Both the position numbers and the translations under genes were made by a program. From an uncultured Olsenella sp. (lineage in GTDB: Bacteria; Actinomycetota; Coriobacteriia; Coriobacteriales; Atopobiaceae), in contig URLM01000015.1 of NCBI GenBank assembly GCA_900548775.1, positions 1 to 35,786 of the forward strand: a DNA stretch of 35,786 nt, in the 5' to 3' direction. Shown piece by piece: positions 14,228 through 22,053 of the stretch. The number at the start of each line of letters is the position of its first letter. Position 1 is the first letter of the stretch. Below the pieces are notes generated by a model. That model had not been told where the DNA came from, did not search any database, and saw only the letters and a program-made list of their open reading frames with translations.

Positions 14228-14412
14228 TCAGCTCTCAATAAAGCGCTGGTCAACCAGCCTCTTAATCTCGTGCGCATGGGAAAACTCATCGTGCCTATTC
14301 TCCAACAGTAAAACCTTCGATTTTTGGAAAAATACCTGATCGAGAAAGAGTCCAAAATCATTATTTGATAAGTCTCTGTTAGACCACCGTTGACGTAATA
14401 ATGTCCCGTCCC
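14228..14412 (-). pseudogene. 3' fragment of an unidentified AT-rich gene
   Basis: On the minus strand a frame of about 60 codons ends at the TGA at 14230. It contains SNNDFGLFLDQVFFQKSKV followed by LLLENRHDEFSHAHEIKRLV and a short tail. It is AT-rich, unlike its surroundings, reads like the end of a real protein, and has no start: a TAG in frame cuts it at about 14413, where the transposase remnant begins. I do not recognise the family. Confidence 0.4.
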
Positions 14413-14463
14413 CGTTCTAGGATGCATGTCGCCAAACATCGACATCGAAGAGACGGAGACGGG

Positions 14464-15006
14464 ATGCCTGAAATCATACTCCAGGAGATGGAGGGGCTTT
14501 CCCTCGGGGAGAAGCGCAAGCCCATCAGTGCGACCAAGGCGGCGGGCGCACCTCCTCGGCCAAGAGCGGGGGCCTGCTCGCCGCCTCCAAGCTCGATGCC
14601 GCGACCTGGCCTCCCTCCGTGGGGGCCACGCTCTCGGGCTGAAGCCTCGGGGGTGCGCCAGGACCTGCCGCGCATGCCTCAGGACCCCCTGGTTCTGCCG
14701 CATGAGGCTCTGCGAGGTCATGGGAGGGTCGCCTCTGCCCTTTCGGACGGGCCCTTCGGTCTCCCGGCAGGTCGGCGGCACCTACTCCGACGAGTCCCTC
14801 ACAGGCAGCGGGGCGAGGAGCGGGGCCGAGATGCCGAGGGCTCCCCACAGGTACGGCGGTGCGGTCCACGCGCGCGGCATCTCCAACCTCAAGGTCTGCG
14901 TCGTCTGCGGCGCAAGCGACGCCGGAGACGAGTTCTGCCGCCTGGCCGACAGGGACAGGCCCGGGGACGAGGCCCTGAAGGGGGCAATCAAGGACTTCGG
15001 TGCATT
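14464..15006 (+). pseudogene. IS1595 (ISXO2-like) transposase remnant
   Basis: A degenerate DDE transposase spread over three frames. The first frame starts at the ATG at 14464 with MPEIILQEMEGLSLGEKRK. The next (about 14545-14640) reads AASKLDAATW. The third (about 14640-15006) reads PRGCARTCRACLRTPWFCRMRLCEVMGG, then VGGTYSDESLTGSGARSG and MPRAPHRYGGAVHARGISN. The last pieces match the IS1595 core, where a TWFMRMRLCEVM-like helix and DGTYxxES-like strand are followed by MPR.PH..G. The N-terminal zinc ribbon appears deleted and the C-terminal catalytic part is missing. The element is not active. Confidence 0.72.
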
Positions 15007-15034
15007 GGCGCTCCGCCTATTATTCCAACGCAAC

Positions 15035-15065
15035 CGATACACATTCGGCATTCGAATGTGTATCG
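15035..15065. repeat. 13-bp perfect hairpin with operator-like sequence
   Basis: CGATACACATTCG (15035-15047) pairs with 15053-15065 around a five-base loop. The first ten bases recur in the brnTA promoter region (13871-13880), so it may be a stray operator of a BrnA-like regulator rather than a terminator; no T-run follows. Confidence 0.55.
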
Positions 15066-15176
15066 ACCTGCGCGGGTCACAGATTCGTGTACGAATGTGT
15101 AGCGGCAACCACCCCAAATGTGTTGCGGACAGCACCTGGTGAAGGCGAGAAGAACGCGCGCCGAGAAAGGCGTTGC

Positions 15177-15208
15177 CACAAAAGAGGAGGCCCCAAGCTG
15201 GGGCCTCC
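15177..15208 (-). terminator. Terminator of divIVA and the dcw cluster
   Basis: On the minus strand GGAGGCCCCA pairs perfectly with TGGGGCCTCC (15208-15186), followed by a short T-rich stretch (CTCTTTTGT). It lies about 50 bases after the divIVA stop and is the only clear terminator seen at the 3' end of the cluster. Confidence 0.75.
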
Positions 15209-15258
15209 CCGTCACGTCAAAGATGTGCTCGCCGTTCTCGACAGGCGAATCGTCTCGG

Positions 15259-15960
15259 CTAGTCCAGATCGCCGAAGTCGGTCTGGAAGGAGGCGTTGGT
15301 CGCAACCGTGGAGCCAGTCGCGGAGGCCGGAGTCGCAGGTGCGCTCACGGCAGGACGCGGAGCGGCCGCAGGGGCAGCGCCAGAGCCGTTGGGCGCCGAG
15401 GAGAGCGTCTGCTGCGGGAAGACGGAGTCCGCGTCGTCCATGAAGTGCTGGAGGAGCTTCTTGTACTCGCTGCGGAAGTCCTCGCGGGACTGCTTGAGGC
15501 GGTCGATCTCGTCCAGCTCGTTCTGCTTCTCGGCAAGCGCCTGGCGAATGACCTCGCGGGCCTTCTGGTCGGCCTCGTTGCGGATGCGCTCTGCGTTATC
15601 GCGCGCGTCTGCCACGAGCTTGTCGGCGCTCTGCTGGGCGACGATGAGCACGCGAGAGATCTGGCTCTCGGAAGCCGCAAGGTCGTCCTGCGCGACGACG
15701 GGTGCGGGCGCGACGGGCGTGACCTCCATGCGCTCGGGAGCGGCGTTGAGCTGCTCCTCGAGGCTTGCGACCTGGGCCTGCGAGGCAGAGAGCTGCTGCT
15801 CGGCGGTGTTCAGGCGACCCTTGAGGTCCGCGATCTTCTGCAGCATCGCGTCGACCTCGCTTGAGATCTGCTCGAGGAAGGCGTCGACCTCCTCGGGGTC
15901 ATAGCCGTGCTTCGAGGGAGAGAAGGTCTGCTGCTCGATATCTGCTGGTGTGATTGCCAT
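15259..15960 (-). CDS. divIVA: DivIVA-domain septum/pole protein
   Basis: 233 residues. The N-terminal lipid-binding DivIVA domain is clear (ITPADIEQQTFSPSKHGYDPEEVDAFLEQISSEVDAML). Two coiled-coil stretches follow (about 30-70 and 95-175), then a Pro/Ala-rich linker and a short acidic tail ending FGDLD. DivIVA binds curved membrane at poles and septa and, in Actinobacteria, directs wall growth. AAAGGG precedes two adjacent ATGs; I chose the second (15960), which gives the better spacing. It is the last gene of the dcw cluster. Confidence 0.9.
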   Translation of the reverse strand: MAITPADIEQQTFSPSKHGYDPEEVDAFLEQISSEVDAMLQKIADLKGRLNTAEQQLSASQAQVASLEEQLNAAPERMEVTPVAPAPVVAQDDLAASESQISRVLIVAQQSADKLVADARDNAERIRNEADQKAREVIRQALAEKQNELDEIDRLKQSREDFRSEYKKLLQHFMDDADSVFPQQTLSSAPNGSGAAPAAAPRPAVSAPATPASATGSTVATNASFQTDFGDLD

Positions 15961-16019
15961 CATTGTCCCTTTCACTTCGACTCGTCGCCCCGGGCAGCAC
16001 CCGGCAAGCGGCAATGACG

Positions 16020-16283
16020 TTACAAAAGTATAGCCAGAAGCAGCCGCTCTATGGCCTCAAGAGCGAATATCGCCACAATGGGCGAAAAGTCTATACCGCC
16101 GAACGGCGGAATGATGCGCCGGAAGATGCCCAGCCATGGCTCCACGAGCATGCCGATGGCACCCCGAAAGTCCTCGAGCGCACCGGAGCTGCGGGGAATC
16201 CACGACATGATGCACCAGACGATGATCAGGATGTTGTAGATGCGGAAGAGCTGGACTATGAGGTTGGCTATCGTGTAGTTCAA
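16020..16283 (-). CDS. yggT: YggT family membrane protein
   Basis: 87 residues of the YggT/Ycf19 family, found beside division genes in many Gram-positives. It has two transmembrane segments (about 3-28 and 63-85) flanking the signature SWIPRSSGALEDFRGAIGMLVEPWLGIFRRIIPPFGGIDFSPIVA. The start is a TTG at 16283 with GAGG six bases upstream; a longer frame reaching into proC has no better start. It lies 13 bases after proC. The precise function is unknown. Confidence 0.85.
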   Translation of the reverse strand: MNYTIANLIVQLFRIYNILIIVWCIMSWIPRSSGALEDFRGAIGMLVEPWLGIFRRIIPPFGGIDFSPIVAIFALEAIERLLLAILL

Positions 16284-16296
16284 GTGATCCTCGCTG

Positions 16297-17136
16297 TCAG
16301 TCGTCGGTGGTGTCCTTGGCGCCTGCCGCCTCAGAGAGCTCGCGGGTACGACGCAGGGCCGCGTCGACGCCCGAGCAGGCAACCTCAAACATACCCGACT
16401 CCATCGCGCGCAAACCCGCGGCAGTCGTGCCGCCGGGAGACGTCACCTTCTCCATATATGCGCGTGGGTGCTCGCCGGAGGCAAGGAGCTGCTCGGCCAC
16501 GCCGCGCATCGTGGACAGCACGAGCTCGCGGCAGGCTGCGGCGGGAAGCCCGCGCTCCACGCCGGCACGGGTGAGGTCGTCGACGAGAAGCGCCACGTAC
16601 GCGGGGCCGCAGCCCACCACGGCACCTTCGGCGTCGAGCTGGTCCTCGCGGAGCACGACGGCGCTTCCCAGGGCGGAGAAGATCGCCAGCGCGAGGTCGA
16701 GGTCCTCCTCCGTCGCGCGAGACCCCGGGCAGACGGCGGCCGCGCCAGAAAGCACCTGTACCGGCAGGTTGGGCATTGCGCGCACCACGCGGGAGTCCTT
16801 GAGCGCACGCTCAAGCGTGCAAACCGAGACGCCAGCCGCAATCGAGATCACAAGGCGACCGGAGAGCCCCTCTGTGTGCTCGGCCAAAACGCCGGGCAGT
16901 ACCTGAGGCTTCACCGCCAGGACCACGGCATCCGGGTCCTCGGCGAGAAGCGCATCGTTGCTCATAAACGTCTTGATCCCAAGCTCTGCGAGCGGTGCGA
17001 GCTTGCCCGCAGAGGGATTGGCGACAAGGACGCGCTCCGGCGACGCGGCACCAGACGCCACGAGCCCGCGTGCGATGGCGGCACCCATGGAACCCGCACC
17101 GATGACGCCGATGGTCTTCTCGATCTTCTCAGCCAT
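16297..17136 (-). CDS. proC: Pyrroline-5-carboxylate reductase
   Basis: 279 residues. Catalyses the last step of proline synthesis, reducing pyrroline-5-carboxylate with NAD(P)H. The N-terminal Rossmann fold has VIGAGSMGAAIARGL (10-24). The C-terminal helical dimerisation domain has the signature region VTSPGGTTAAGLRAMESGMFEVACSGVDAALRRTREL. Its place between sepF and yggT is common in Gram-positive dcw clusters and probably reflects an old operon rather than a shared pathway. The ATG lies four bases after the sepF stop. Confidence 0.95.
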   Translation of the reverse strand: MAEKIEKTIGVIGAGSMGAAIARGLVASGAASPERVLVANPSAGKLAPLAELGIKTFMSNDALLAEDPDAVVLAVKPQVLPGVLAEHTEGLSGRLVISIAAGVSVCTLERALKDSRVVRAMPNLPVQVLSGAAAVCPGSRATEEDLDLALAIFSALGSAVVLREDQLDAEGAVVGCGPAYVALLVDDLTRAGVERGLPAAACRELVLSTMRGVAEQLLASGEHPRAYMEKVTSPGGTTAAGLRAMESGMFEVACSGVDAALRRTRELSEAAGAKDTTDD

Positions 17137-17140
17137 GGCG

Positions 17141-17806
17141 CTACGCCTCGAGGTCGCCGTCGGCGACGAGCTTGTCGATGTCGCCCTGCGTGAGCTCTAT
17201 GCCTGCGGGAAGCACGGCAAAGACGCGGTCGCCGAGCGCCTCGACGGAGCCCGCCACGCCGTAGCTCAGACCGTAGCAGAAGTCGAGGATGCGCTTGGCG
17301 GTCTCAATGTTGGTGCCCTTGAAGATGAGGATGACGGGCTGGTTGGTGCGCACACGCCTCACCACGGACTGGACGTCGTCGTAGGAGACGGGACGCAGCA
17401 CGTAGGGCGGCAGCTGGCCGGAGGTCACGCGAGAGGAGCCGCGCCCAAGCTCGGTGGTCGCGGACGCGCTGCTCGGCGCCGGCGGCTCGTAGGTCGGCCT
17501 GTAGGTGGGCTCGGGCGGCTCCACATAGGAGGGACGCGGACGCACGTCGCGCTGGTCGACATAGCCGGCAGCGGGGTTCTGCGTCACCGGACGGCCGGAG
17601 CGCGTGTAGACCGAGACGCTCTCCGCCTCGGGGCGCGAGGTGTTGCCCAGGAGCTTGGTGGCGCTGCCCGTGGGACGACGGTCACCATAGCCGCGCTCGC
17701 GGTCACGCTCGCGCTGCTCCTCGTCGCCCTCGTAGTAGTCGTCCTCGTAGTCGTCGTAGTCGTCGTCCCTACGGAAGCGATCCCTGATGTTGTCGAGGAA
17801 GCCCAT
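17141..17806 (-). CDS. sepF: Cell division protein SepF
   Basis: 221 residues. SepF anchors FtsZ to the membrane and is the likely tether here, as ftsA is absent. It begins MGFLDNIRDRF, the membrane-binding amphipathic helix. A very acidic Asp/Tyr/Glu stretch (14-31) follows, then a long Arg/Pro-rich linker. The C-terminal SepF core is LRPVSYDDVQSVVRRVRTNQPVILIFKGTN, then RILDFCYGLSYGVAGSVEALGDRVFAVLPAGIEL. The ATG at 17806 has GGGGGA upstream; the frame stays open further but the conserved N-terminus fixes the start. Confidence 0.93.
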   Translation of the reverse strand: MGFLDNIRDRFRRDDDYDDYEDDYYEGDEEQRERDRERGYGDRRPTGSATKLLGNTSRPEAESVSVYTRSGRPVTQNPAAGYVDQRDVRPRPSYVEPPEPTYRPTYEPPAPSSASATTELGRGSSRVTSGQLPPYVLRPVSYDDVQSVVRRVRTNQPVILIFKGTNIETAKRILDFCYGLSYGVAGSVEALGDRVFAVLPAGIELTQGDIDKLVADGDLEA

Positions 17807-17855
17807 GATTCCCCCATCCATTCCGCGGGGACCTGTGCCCCGCCCCATTGCCAGA

Positions 17856-18587
17856 TTAACCCAGGACGTAGCTGGGGTCGAACACCGTTCTGCCAAGACG
17901 CACGATCGTCGAGCCCTCCTCGACCGCGATCGGGAAGTCGTCGCTCATGCCGCACGAGAGGACCGAAAGCGCAAGCCCGCTTCGCGCGGCCAGCTCGTCG
18001 CGCAGCTCGCGGAGGCCGGAGAAGGTCCTTCTCGCCGCATCTATGTCGTGCGCCGGCGCCATGGCCATGAGGCCGCGCACGCGCATGGCGGGAAGCGCGA
18101 GGATGCCGTCGAGCGCCTCGCGGACCTCGTCAGGCGAGAAGCCAGACTTTGACTCCTCCCCCGAGACGTTGACCTCGAGGAGGACGTCGCTCGTCACGCC
18201 GTGGTTTGCGCCGCGCTTCGAGATGGCCTCGGCAAGGTGCACCGAGGACACCGAGTGGACGAGCGTCACGTTGCCCACGACCTCGCGCACCTTGTTGGTC
18301 TGCAGGTGGCCGATCATGTCAAAGCGCACGCCCGCCATCTCCGGGTACGCCTCGATGCCCTTGAGCCTGCGGACCAGCTCCTGCGGGCGATTCTCGCCAA
18401 AGGCTCGGTAGCCCGCCTTCCAGGCAAGGTCCACCTGGGGCACGTCGACGGTCTTGGAGACGGCGAGAAGCTCCACCTCGGACGGGTCGCGCCCCGCCCG
18501 AGACGCGGCGTCGGAGATGCGCTGGAGGATCTCCTCCCTGCGCCCGGCGAGAAACGCCGCGTAGCTCTCTTGCTCTGTCTCGTCCAT
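17856..18587 (-). CDS. yggS: PLP homeostasis protein, YggS/PROSC family
   Basis: 243 residues with an alanine-racemase-like TIM barrel. It binds pyridoxal 5'-phosphate without known catalysis and keeps PLP levels in balance. Motifs: LLAVSKTVDVPQV with PLP lysine 45, FGENRPQELVRR, FDMIGHLQTNKVREVV, HSVSSVHLAEAI, LLEVNVSGEESKSGF, LSCGMSDDFPIAVEEGSTIVRLGRTVF. The ATG at 18587 follows GGGGGAG at slightly long spacing. Its place between pgeF and sepF is conserved in Gram-positives. Confidence 0.94.
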   Translation of the reverse strand: MDETEQESYAAFLAGRREEILQRISDAASRAGRDPSEVELLAVSKTVDVPQVDLAWKAGYRAFGENRPQELVRRLKGIEAYPEMAGVRFDMIGHLQTNKVREVVGNVTLVHSVSSVHLAEAISKRGANHGVTSDVLLEVNVSGEESKSGFSPDEVREALDGILALPAMRVRGLMAMAPAHDIDAARRTFSGLRELRDELAARSGLALSVLSCGMSDDFPIAVEEGSTIVRLGRTVFDPSYVLG

Positions 18588-18643
18588 CAACGACCAGCTC
18601 CCCCATCCAACAAGACCCGCCTCGGCAAGAGGCGAGAAAGACG

Positions 18644-19450
18644 CTACTCTCCATTCATCACGGCCACAGCACCGTGCCGCCCGCACTTCCCGTGCTCTGC
18701 CCGGTACGAGAAGAACCTCTCGGTTGCCGAGGCGGTCGAGACGTCGCAGCAGGCGATGGAGCCTGCGGGCACCCCCTCCGCGACGAGCGCCGCCGAGACG
18801 GCGGCACCGAGGTCGAGGTTCCTCTCGCCCCAGATGACGCCAGGCCCAAACTCCGCCGAGAAGCGCTCGGCAAGCTCGGGCGAGACCTCGTAGTCCTCGC
18901 GCCCAATGTGCGGGCCAACGTACGCAAGAATCTGCGAGACGGGCGAGCCGGTCTCCTCAGCGAGAACGCGCGCCGCCTTGGCGCTGATGCGGGCGATGGT
19001 ACCCCGCCATCCGGAGTGGACCACGGCAAAGCCTCCGGGCGCCACGAGCACGACCGGCACGCAGTCCGCAAAGCAAAGCAGCACCGGGACGTGATTGGCG
19101 GTGCAGACGATTGCGTCGGCGCCGGCGGCGGCGTCCGCCTGGGCGGCGCTGACCTCCTCCGCACTGGAGGCGCGCACCACGACCACGCGGTCGCCGTGCA
19201 CCTGGTGCGGGTTCACGAGAGCGCCCTCCCAGGCGTCGGCCCCCATCGCGGCAAGCGCGCGACGGCGGTTCTCGGCCACGGAGGAAGGCTCGTCTCCGCA
19301 GGCGCCTCCCAGGTTGAGGGAGGCAAAGCAGCCGTGAGACACGCCGCCCGTACGCTCCGTGAACGCAAACGCGACCCCCTGGGGAACGGGCTCGTCCCCC
19401 AGGAGGGTCACGCCGTGCGACTGGTACCTTGTGAGCGTGGGCTCGGACAT
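18644..19450 (-). CDS. pgeF: Peptidoglycan editing factor PgeF (DUF152, laccase-domain)
   Basis: 268 residues of the YfiH/YlmD family. In E. coli PgeF corrects peptidoglycan precursors that carry L-Ser instead of L-Ala. The metal-site motifs are present: NPHQVHGDR (His82, His85), FADCVPVVL (Cys130) and VVHSGWRGT (His145). GPHIG and a C-terminal FFSYRAEHGKCGR complete the family pattern. The ATG is only four bases after the ftsZ stop, so the two are cotranscribed and a wall-quality role beside ftsZ makes sense. Confidence 0.92.
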   Translation of the reverse strand: MSEPTLTRYQSHGVTLLGDEPVPQGVAFAFTERTGGVSHGCFASLNLGGACGDEPSSVAENRRRALAAMGADAWEGALVNPHQVHGDRVVVVRASSAEEVSAAQADAAAGADAIVCTANHVPVLLCFADCVPVVLVAPGGFAVVHSGWRGTIARISAKAARVLAEETGSPVSQILAYVGPHIGREDYEVSPELAERFSAEFGPGVIWGERNLDLGAAVSAALVAEGVPAGSIACCDVSTASATERFFSYRAEHGKCGRHGAVAVMNGE

Positions 19451-19454
19451 GGCG

Positions 19455-20588
19455 CTAGATGCGGCTGCGCTTCAGGAAGTCGGGGATGTCGAACTCCTTG
19501 TTGTCGCCACCCGCGGCGGGAGCGGCGGGGCGGCTCACGGGAGCCGGCGCGCTGTAGGGACGCTGCTTGGACTTGGGCGCCTGGGCCTGCGGACGCGCCA
19601 CCGGCATGGTGGGGAGCGTCGGCTGGATGTTGGCGTCGTTGAAGCCGGTCGCGATGACGGTGACGCGGACCTGGTCGCCCAGGGACTCGTCGACGACGGT
19701 ACCAAAGATGATGTTGGCCTCGGGGTCGACGTTCTTTGCGACGAGGTCGGCGGCGTCGTTGATCTCCTGGATGCCGAGGTCCTTGTTGCCGGCGATGGAG
19801 AGCAGCACGCGCGTGGCGCCGTCGGTCGAGGTCTCGAGCAGCGGGCTGGAGATGGCCTCGGCGGCCGCGTCGGTGGCGCGGGAGTCGCCGGAGGCGGTGC
19901 CGATGCCCATCATTGCCGTGCCCGCACCCTTCATGATGGTGCAGACGTCGGCGAAGTCGAGGTTGATGAGGCCGGGGACGGTGATGAGGTCCGTGATGCC
20001 CTGGGTGCCCTGGCACAGCACGTCATCGGCCATGCGGAAGGCCTCGAGCATGGTTGTCTTCTTCTCGGAGAGGTCGAGCAGGCGGTCGTTGGGGATCACG
20101 ATGAGCGTGTCGACGTTGTCGGAGAGGTTCTTGATGCCCTCGGCGGCGGAGTTGTAGCGCTTGCGGCCCTCGAAGGAGAAGGGCTTGGTGACGACGCCCA
20201 CGGTGAGGGCGCCCACGTCGTTCTTGGCGATGTCGGCAACGATGGGCGCCGCGCCGGTACCGGTGCCGCCACCCTCGCCTGCGGTGATGAAGACCATGTC
20301 GGAGCCGGCGAGCGCCTGCTTGATCTCGTCGCGGCTCTCCTCGGCGGCCTCCTGGCCGACCTCGGGGTTGGCGCCGGCGCCGAGCCCCTTGGTGATGTCG
20401 GTGCCGATGTGGACCTTGATGTCGGCATCGGAGATGGCGAGGGCCTGCGCGTCGGTGTTGATGGCCACGAACTCGACGCCGCGGATGCCCTCCTCGATCA
20501 TGCGGTTAACGGCGTTGGTGCCGCCGCCGCCCACGCCGACGACCTTGATCACGGCGAGATAGTTGCTGGGGACCTCGGTGTCCTTCAT
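19455..20588 (-). CDS. ftsZ: Cell division GTPase FtsZ
   Basis: 377 residues. The tubulin-like GTPase that forms the Z ring. GTP-binding motifs are VVGVGGGGTNAVN (17-29), GGGTGTG (106-112, tubulin signature) and NLDFADV (T7 synergy loop, about residue 202). After the core comes a Pro/Ala-rich linker and the conserved C-terminal peptide FDIPDFLKRSRI, the docking site for SepF and other tethers. The ATG at 20588 follows GAGGAGGAAACG, an excellent ribosome binding site, fitting high expression. A 275-bp gap separates it from ftsQ. Confidence 0.97.
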   Translation of the reverse strand: MKDTEVPSNYLAVIKVVGVGGGGTNAVNRMIEEGIRGVEFVAINTDAQALAISDADIKVHIGTDITKGLGAGANPEVGQEAAEESRDEIKQALAGSDMVFITAGEGGGTGTGAAPIVADIAKNDVGALTVGVVTKPFSFEGRKRYNSAAEGIKNLSDNVDTLIVIPNDRLLDLSEKKTTMLEAFRMADDVLCQGTQGITDLITVPGLINLDFADVCTIMKGAGTAMMGIGTASGDSRATDAAAEAISSPLLETSTDGATRVLLSIAGNKDLGIQEINDAADLVAKNVDPEANIIFGTVVDESLGDQVRVTVIATGFNDANIQPTLPTMPVARPQAQAPKSKQRPYSAPAPVSRPAAPAAGGDNKEFDIPDFLKRSRI

Positions 20589-20863
20589 CGTTTCCTCCTC
20601 GTTGGCGGCGGCCCTGTGCCAGCGCCCTTGCTGGTGCGTTCGTGCTTCGCTCATATGGCGTTTACGCTCTCGCCTCTGAAAAGCGCTGGTAGAAACCCTA
20701 AACCTCAGGTTAAGCCAGATGCTCCCCAAGAAGCGACGTATATTTGCACATTGAGCATGCTCTCGTCAAACACTTTGTGCAAACGGTGAAAACCGCAGGT
20801 GAGCGGTAGTACAGATATGGATAGAAACCCTCAAGTGGAGCTTGAGCCTGAGACAGACGAGCC
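20589..20863 (-). promoter_or_regulatory. ftsQ-ftsZ gap, probable separate ftsZ control region
   Basis: The largest gap inside the cluster. On the minus strand it has a CTCAAG/CTTGAG stem near the ftsQ end (20830-20846), a TTGACG that could be a -35 with poor -10 candidates 17 to 21 bp on, an AACCTCAGGTT palindrome near 20704-20714, and two copies of GGGTTTCTA (near 20695 and 20825). A dedicated ftsZ promoter is likely by analogy, but I cannot place it firmly. Confidence 0.4.
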
Positions 20864-22042
20864 CTAGTTCGTGCCCGTCGAGGAGTCCTTGGAGGAGCTC
20901 TCCTCGCCTGTCGTGGAGGCGGAGCCTCCCGTGGCCCCCGACCCCTCCGTCACGTTCGAGGAGTCGATCTTGCGGTACGAGGGGCTCGACGGCACGCGCA
21001 CGTTGATGTAGGTCAGCTCGTCCGGGTACTCGGAAAGCAGGCTCTTGATGACGTCCTCCTTCGACGAGATGCTCGAGGGGGACCCCAGGGATATCTCGAC
21101 GCCGCTCGAGAGGACGCAGGAGAGGCTCGCCTCGCTGGGAGCCGAGAAGCTCACGATCTGCGAGGCGAACTCCGACGAGAACCCGTCGAGGTAGCTCCTC
21201 ACGGCAGAGATCACGTCGTCGGTGGCCTTTGAGCCCGCCGCAGGGTCGACCGTCGCCGGAACGCCCGTGATGAGGATGGCGCCCACCGAGGTCGCCTTCT
21301 CGAGGGCCACGTCGTCTGCGGACTGCCCCTCCGAGACGTCAAGGTTCACGGGCTCGAGCCAGACCTCGCCCTCGCCCAGGTACCAGGCCACGCTCCGCGA
21401 GCTCATCACCACGACGGCCTCGACCTTGCGCTCGGTGACAGAGATCTTGAGCTTGTCGGGAAACTCGCGGTCGATGCTCACGGAGGCGATCCAGGGGTTC
21501 TTCATGAGGCGCTGGGTGATGGCACCGGTGTCCACGTTGAGAAGCGTCGTGCCCTCCTCGACGCTCGCGAGCTTCTGGATGTCGTCCGCGCTCACGTGGT
21601 CCGTTGCGACGGCGTCGATGGAGTCGATCTTGAAGGTCGAGGTGTTGCTCAGGACGAGAAGGGCGACGCCGAGAACCGCCGCCACGATGGCCACGATGAC
21701 GCCAACGCGCAGGGCAATGCCCAGGGCGTCCGCGGTGCGGACCTGGCGCGCACGGGCCTCTCTTGCCTCTCGCCCACTCTGGGGCTTGGGTGCCCGCTGC
21801 GGCCGAAGGCCAGACGGCCTCGCCTGGCTTGCCTTGGGCGTCGCGACGGTCCTCGCCGGCCTGGGCTTTGGCGCCGCCTTGGGCTTGCGCTGCAACGTGG
21901 GGGCGGGCTTGGGCGCCCGCGCCGGGCGAGAAGCACGGCTGCGCGGGGCGGAGGCCGGACGCGAGGGACGAGCGGAACGCCCCTGCGTGGGCCGCTTCGT
22001 CGCCTTTCTCGACGTTGGCCTTCTCCTGTCGTCTGACGCCAT
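20864..22042 (-). CDS. ftsQ: Cell division protein FtsQ/DivIB
   Basis: 392 residues. A bitopic divisome protein that works with FtsL and FtsB/DivIC to activate septal wall synthesis. The first 100 residues are an unusually long cytoplasmic tail rich in Arg, Lys, Pro and Ala. A single transmembrane helix follows (ALRVGVIVAIVAAVLGVALLVLS, about 108-130). Next come the POTRA domain (FKIDSIDAVATDHVSADDIQKLA...NPWIASVSIDREFPDKLKISVTER) and the FtsQ/DivIB beta domain, and a Ser/Thr/Gly-rich tail. The gene starts 11 bp after murB. Confidence 0.92.
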   Translation of the reverse strand: MASDDRRRPTSRKATKRPTQGRSARPSRPASAPRSRASRPARAPKPAPTLQRKPKAAPKPRPARTVATPKASQARPSGLRPQRAPKPQSGREAREARARQVRTADALGIALRVGVIVAIVAAVLGVALLVLSNTSTFKIDSIDAVATDHVSADDIQKLASVEEGTTLLNVDTGAITQRLMKNPWIASVSIDREFPDKLKISVTERKVEAVVVMSSRSVAWYLGEGEVWLEPVNLDVSEGQSADDVALEKATSVGAILITGVPATVDPAAGSKATDDVISAVRSYLDGFSSEFASQIVSFSAPSEASLSCVLSSGVEISLGSPSSISSKEDVIKSLLSEYPDELTYINVRVPSSPSYRKIDSSNVTEGSGATGGSASTTGEESSSKDSSTGTN

Positions 22043-22053
22043 CCGTGCTCTCC

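Larger units (their letters stand above)
15007..15258. other. Noncoding stretch with hairpins between IS remnant and divIVA
   Basis: No gene is seen. A perfect 13-bp hairpin (15035-15047 with 15053-15065) is followed by another copy of CGAATGTGTA (15092-15101), then by the divIVA terminator. Confidence 0.6.

Noticed and set aside
19359..20789. 476-codon open frame on the plus strand opposite ftsZ and pgeF
   Set aside because: It is antisense to clear genes, has no ribosome binding site, and its Val/Gly/Asp-rich, low-complexity product is typical of the reverse strand of GC-rich coding DNA.
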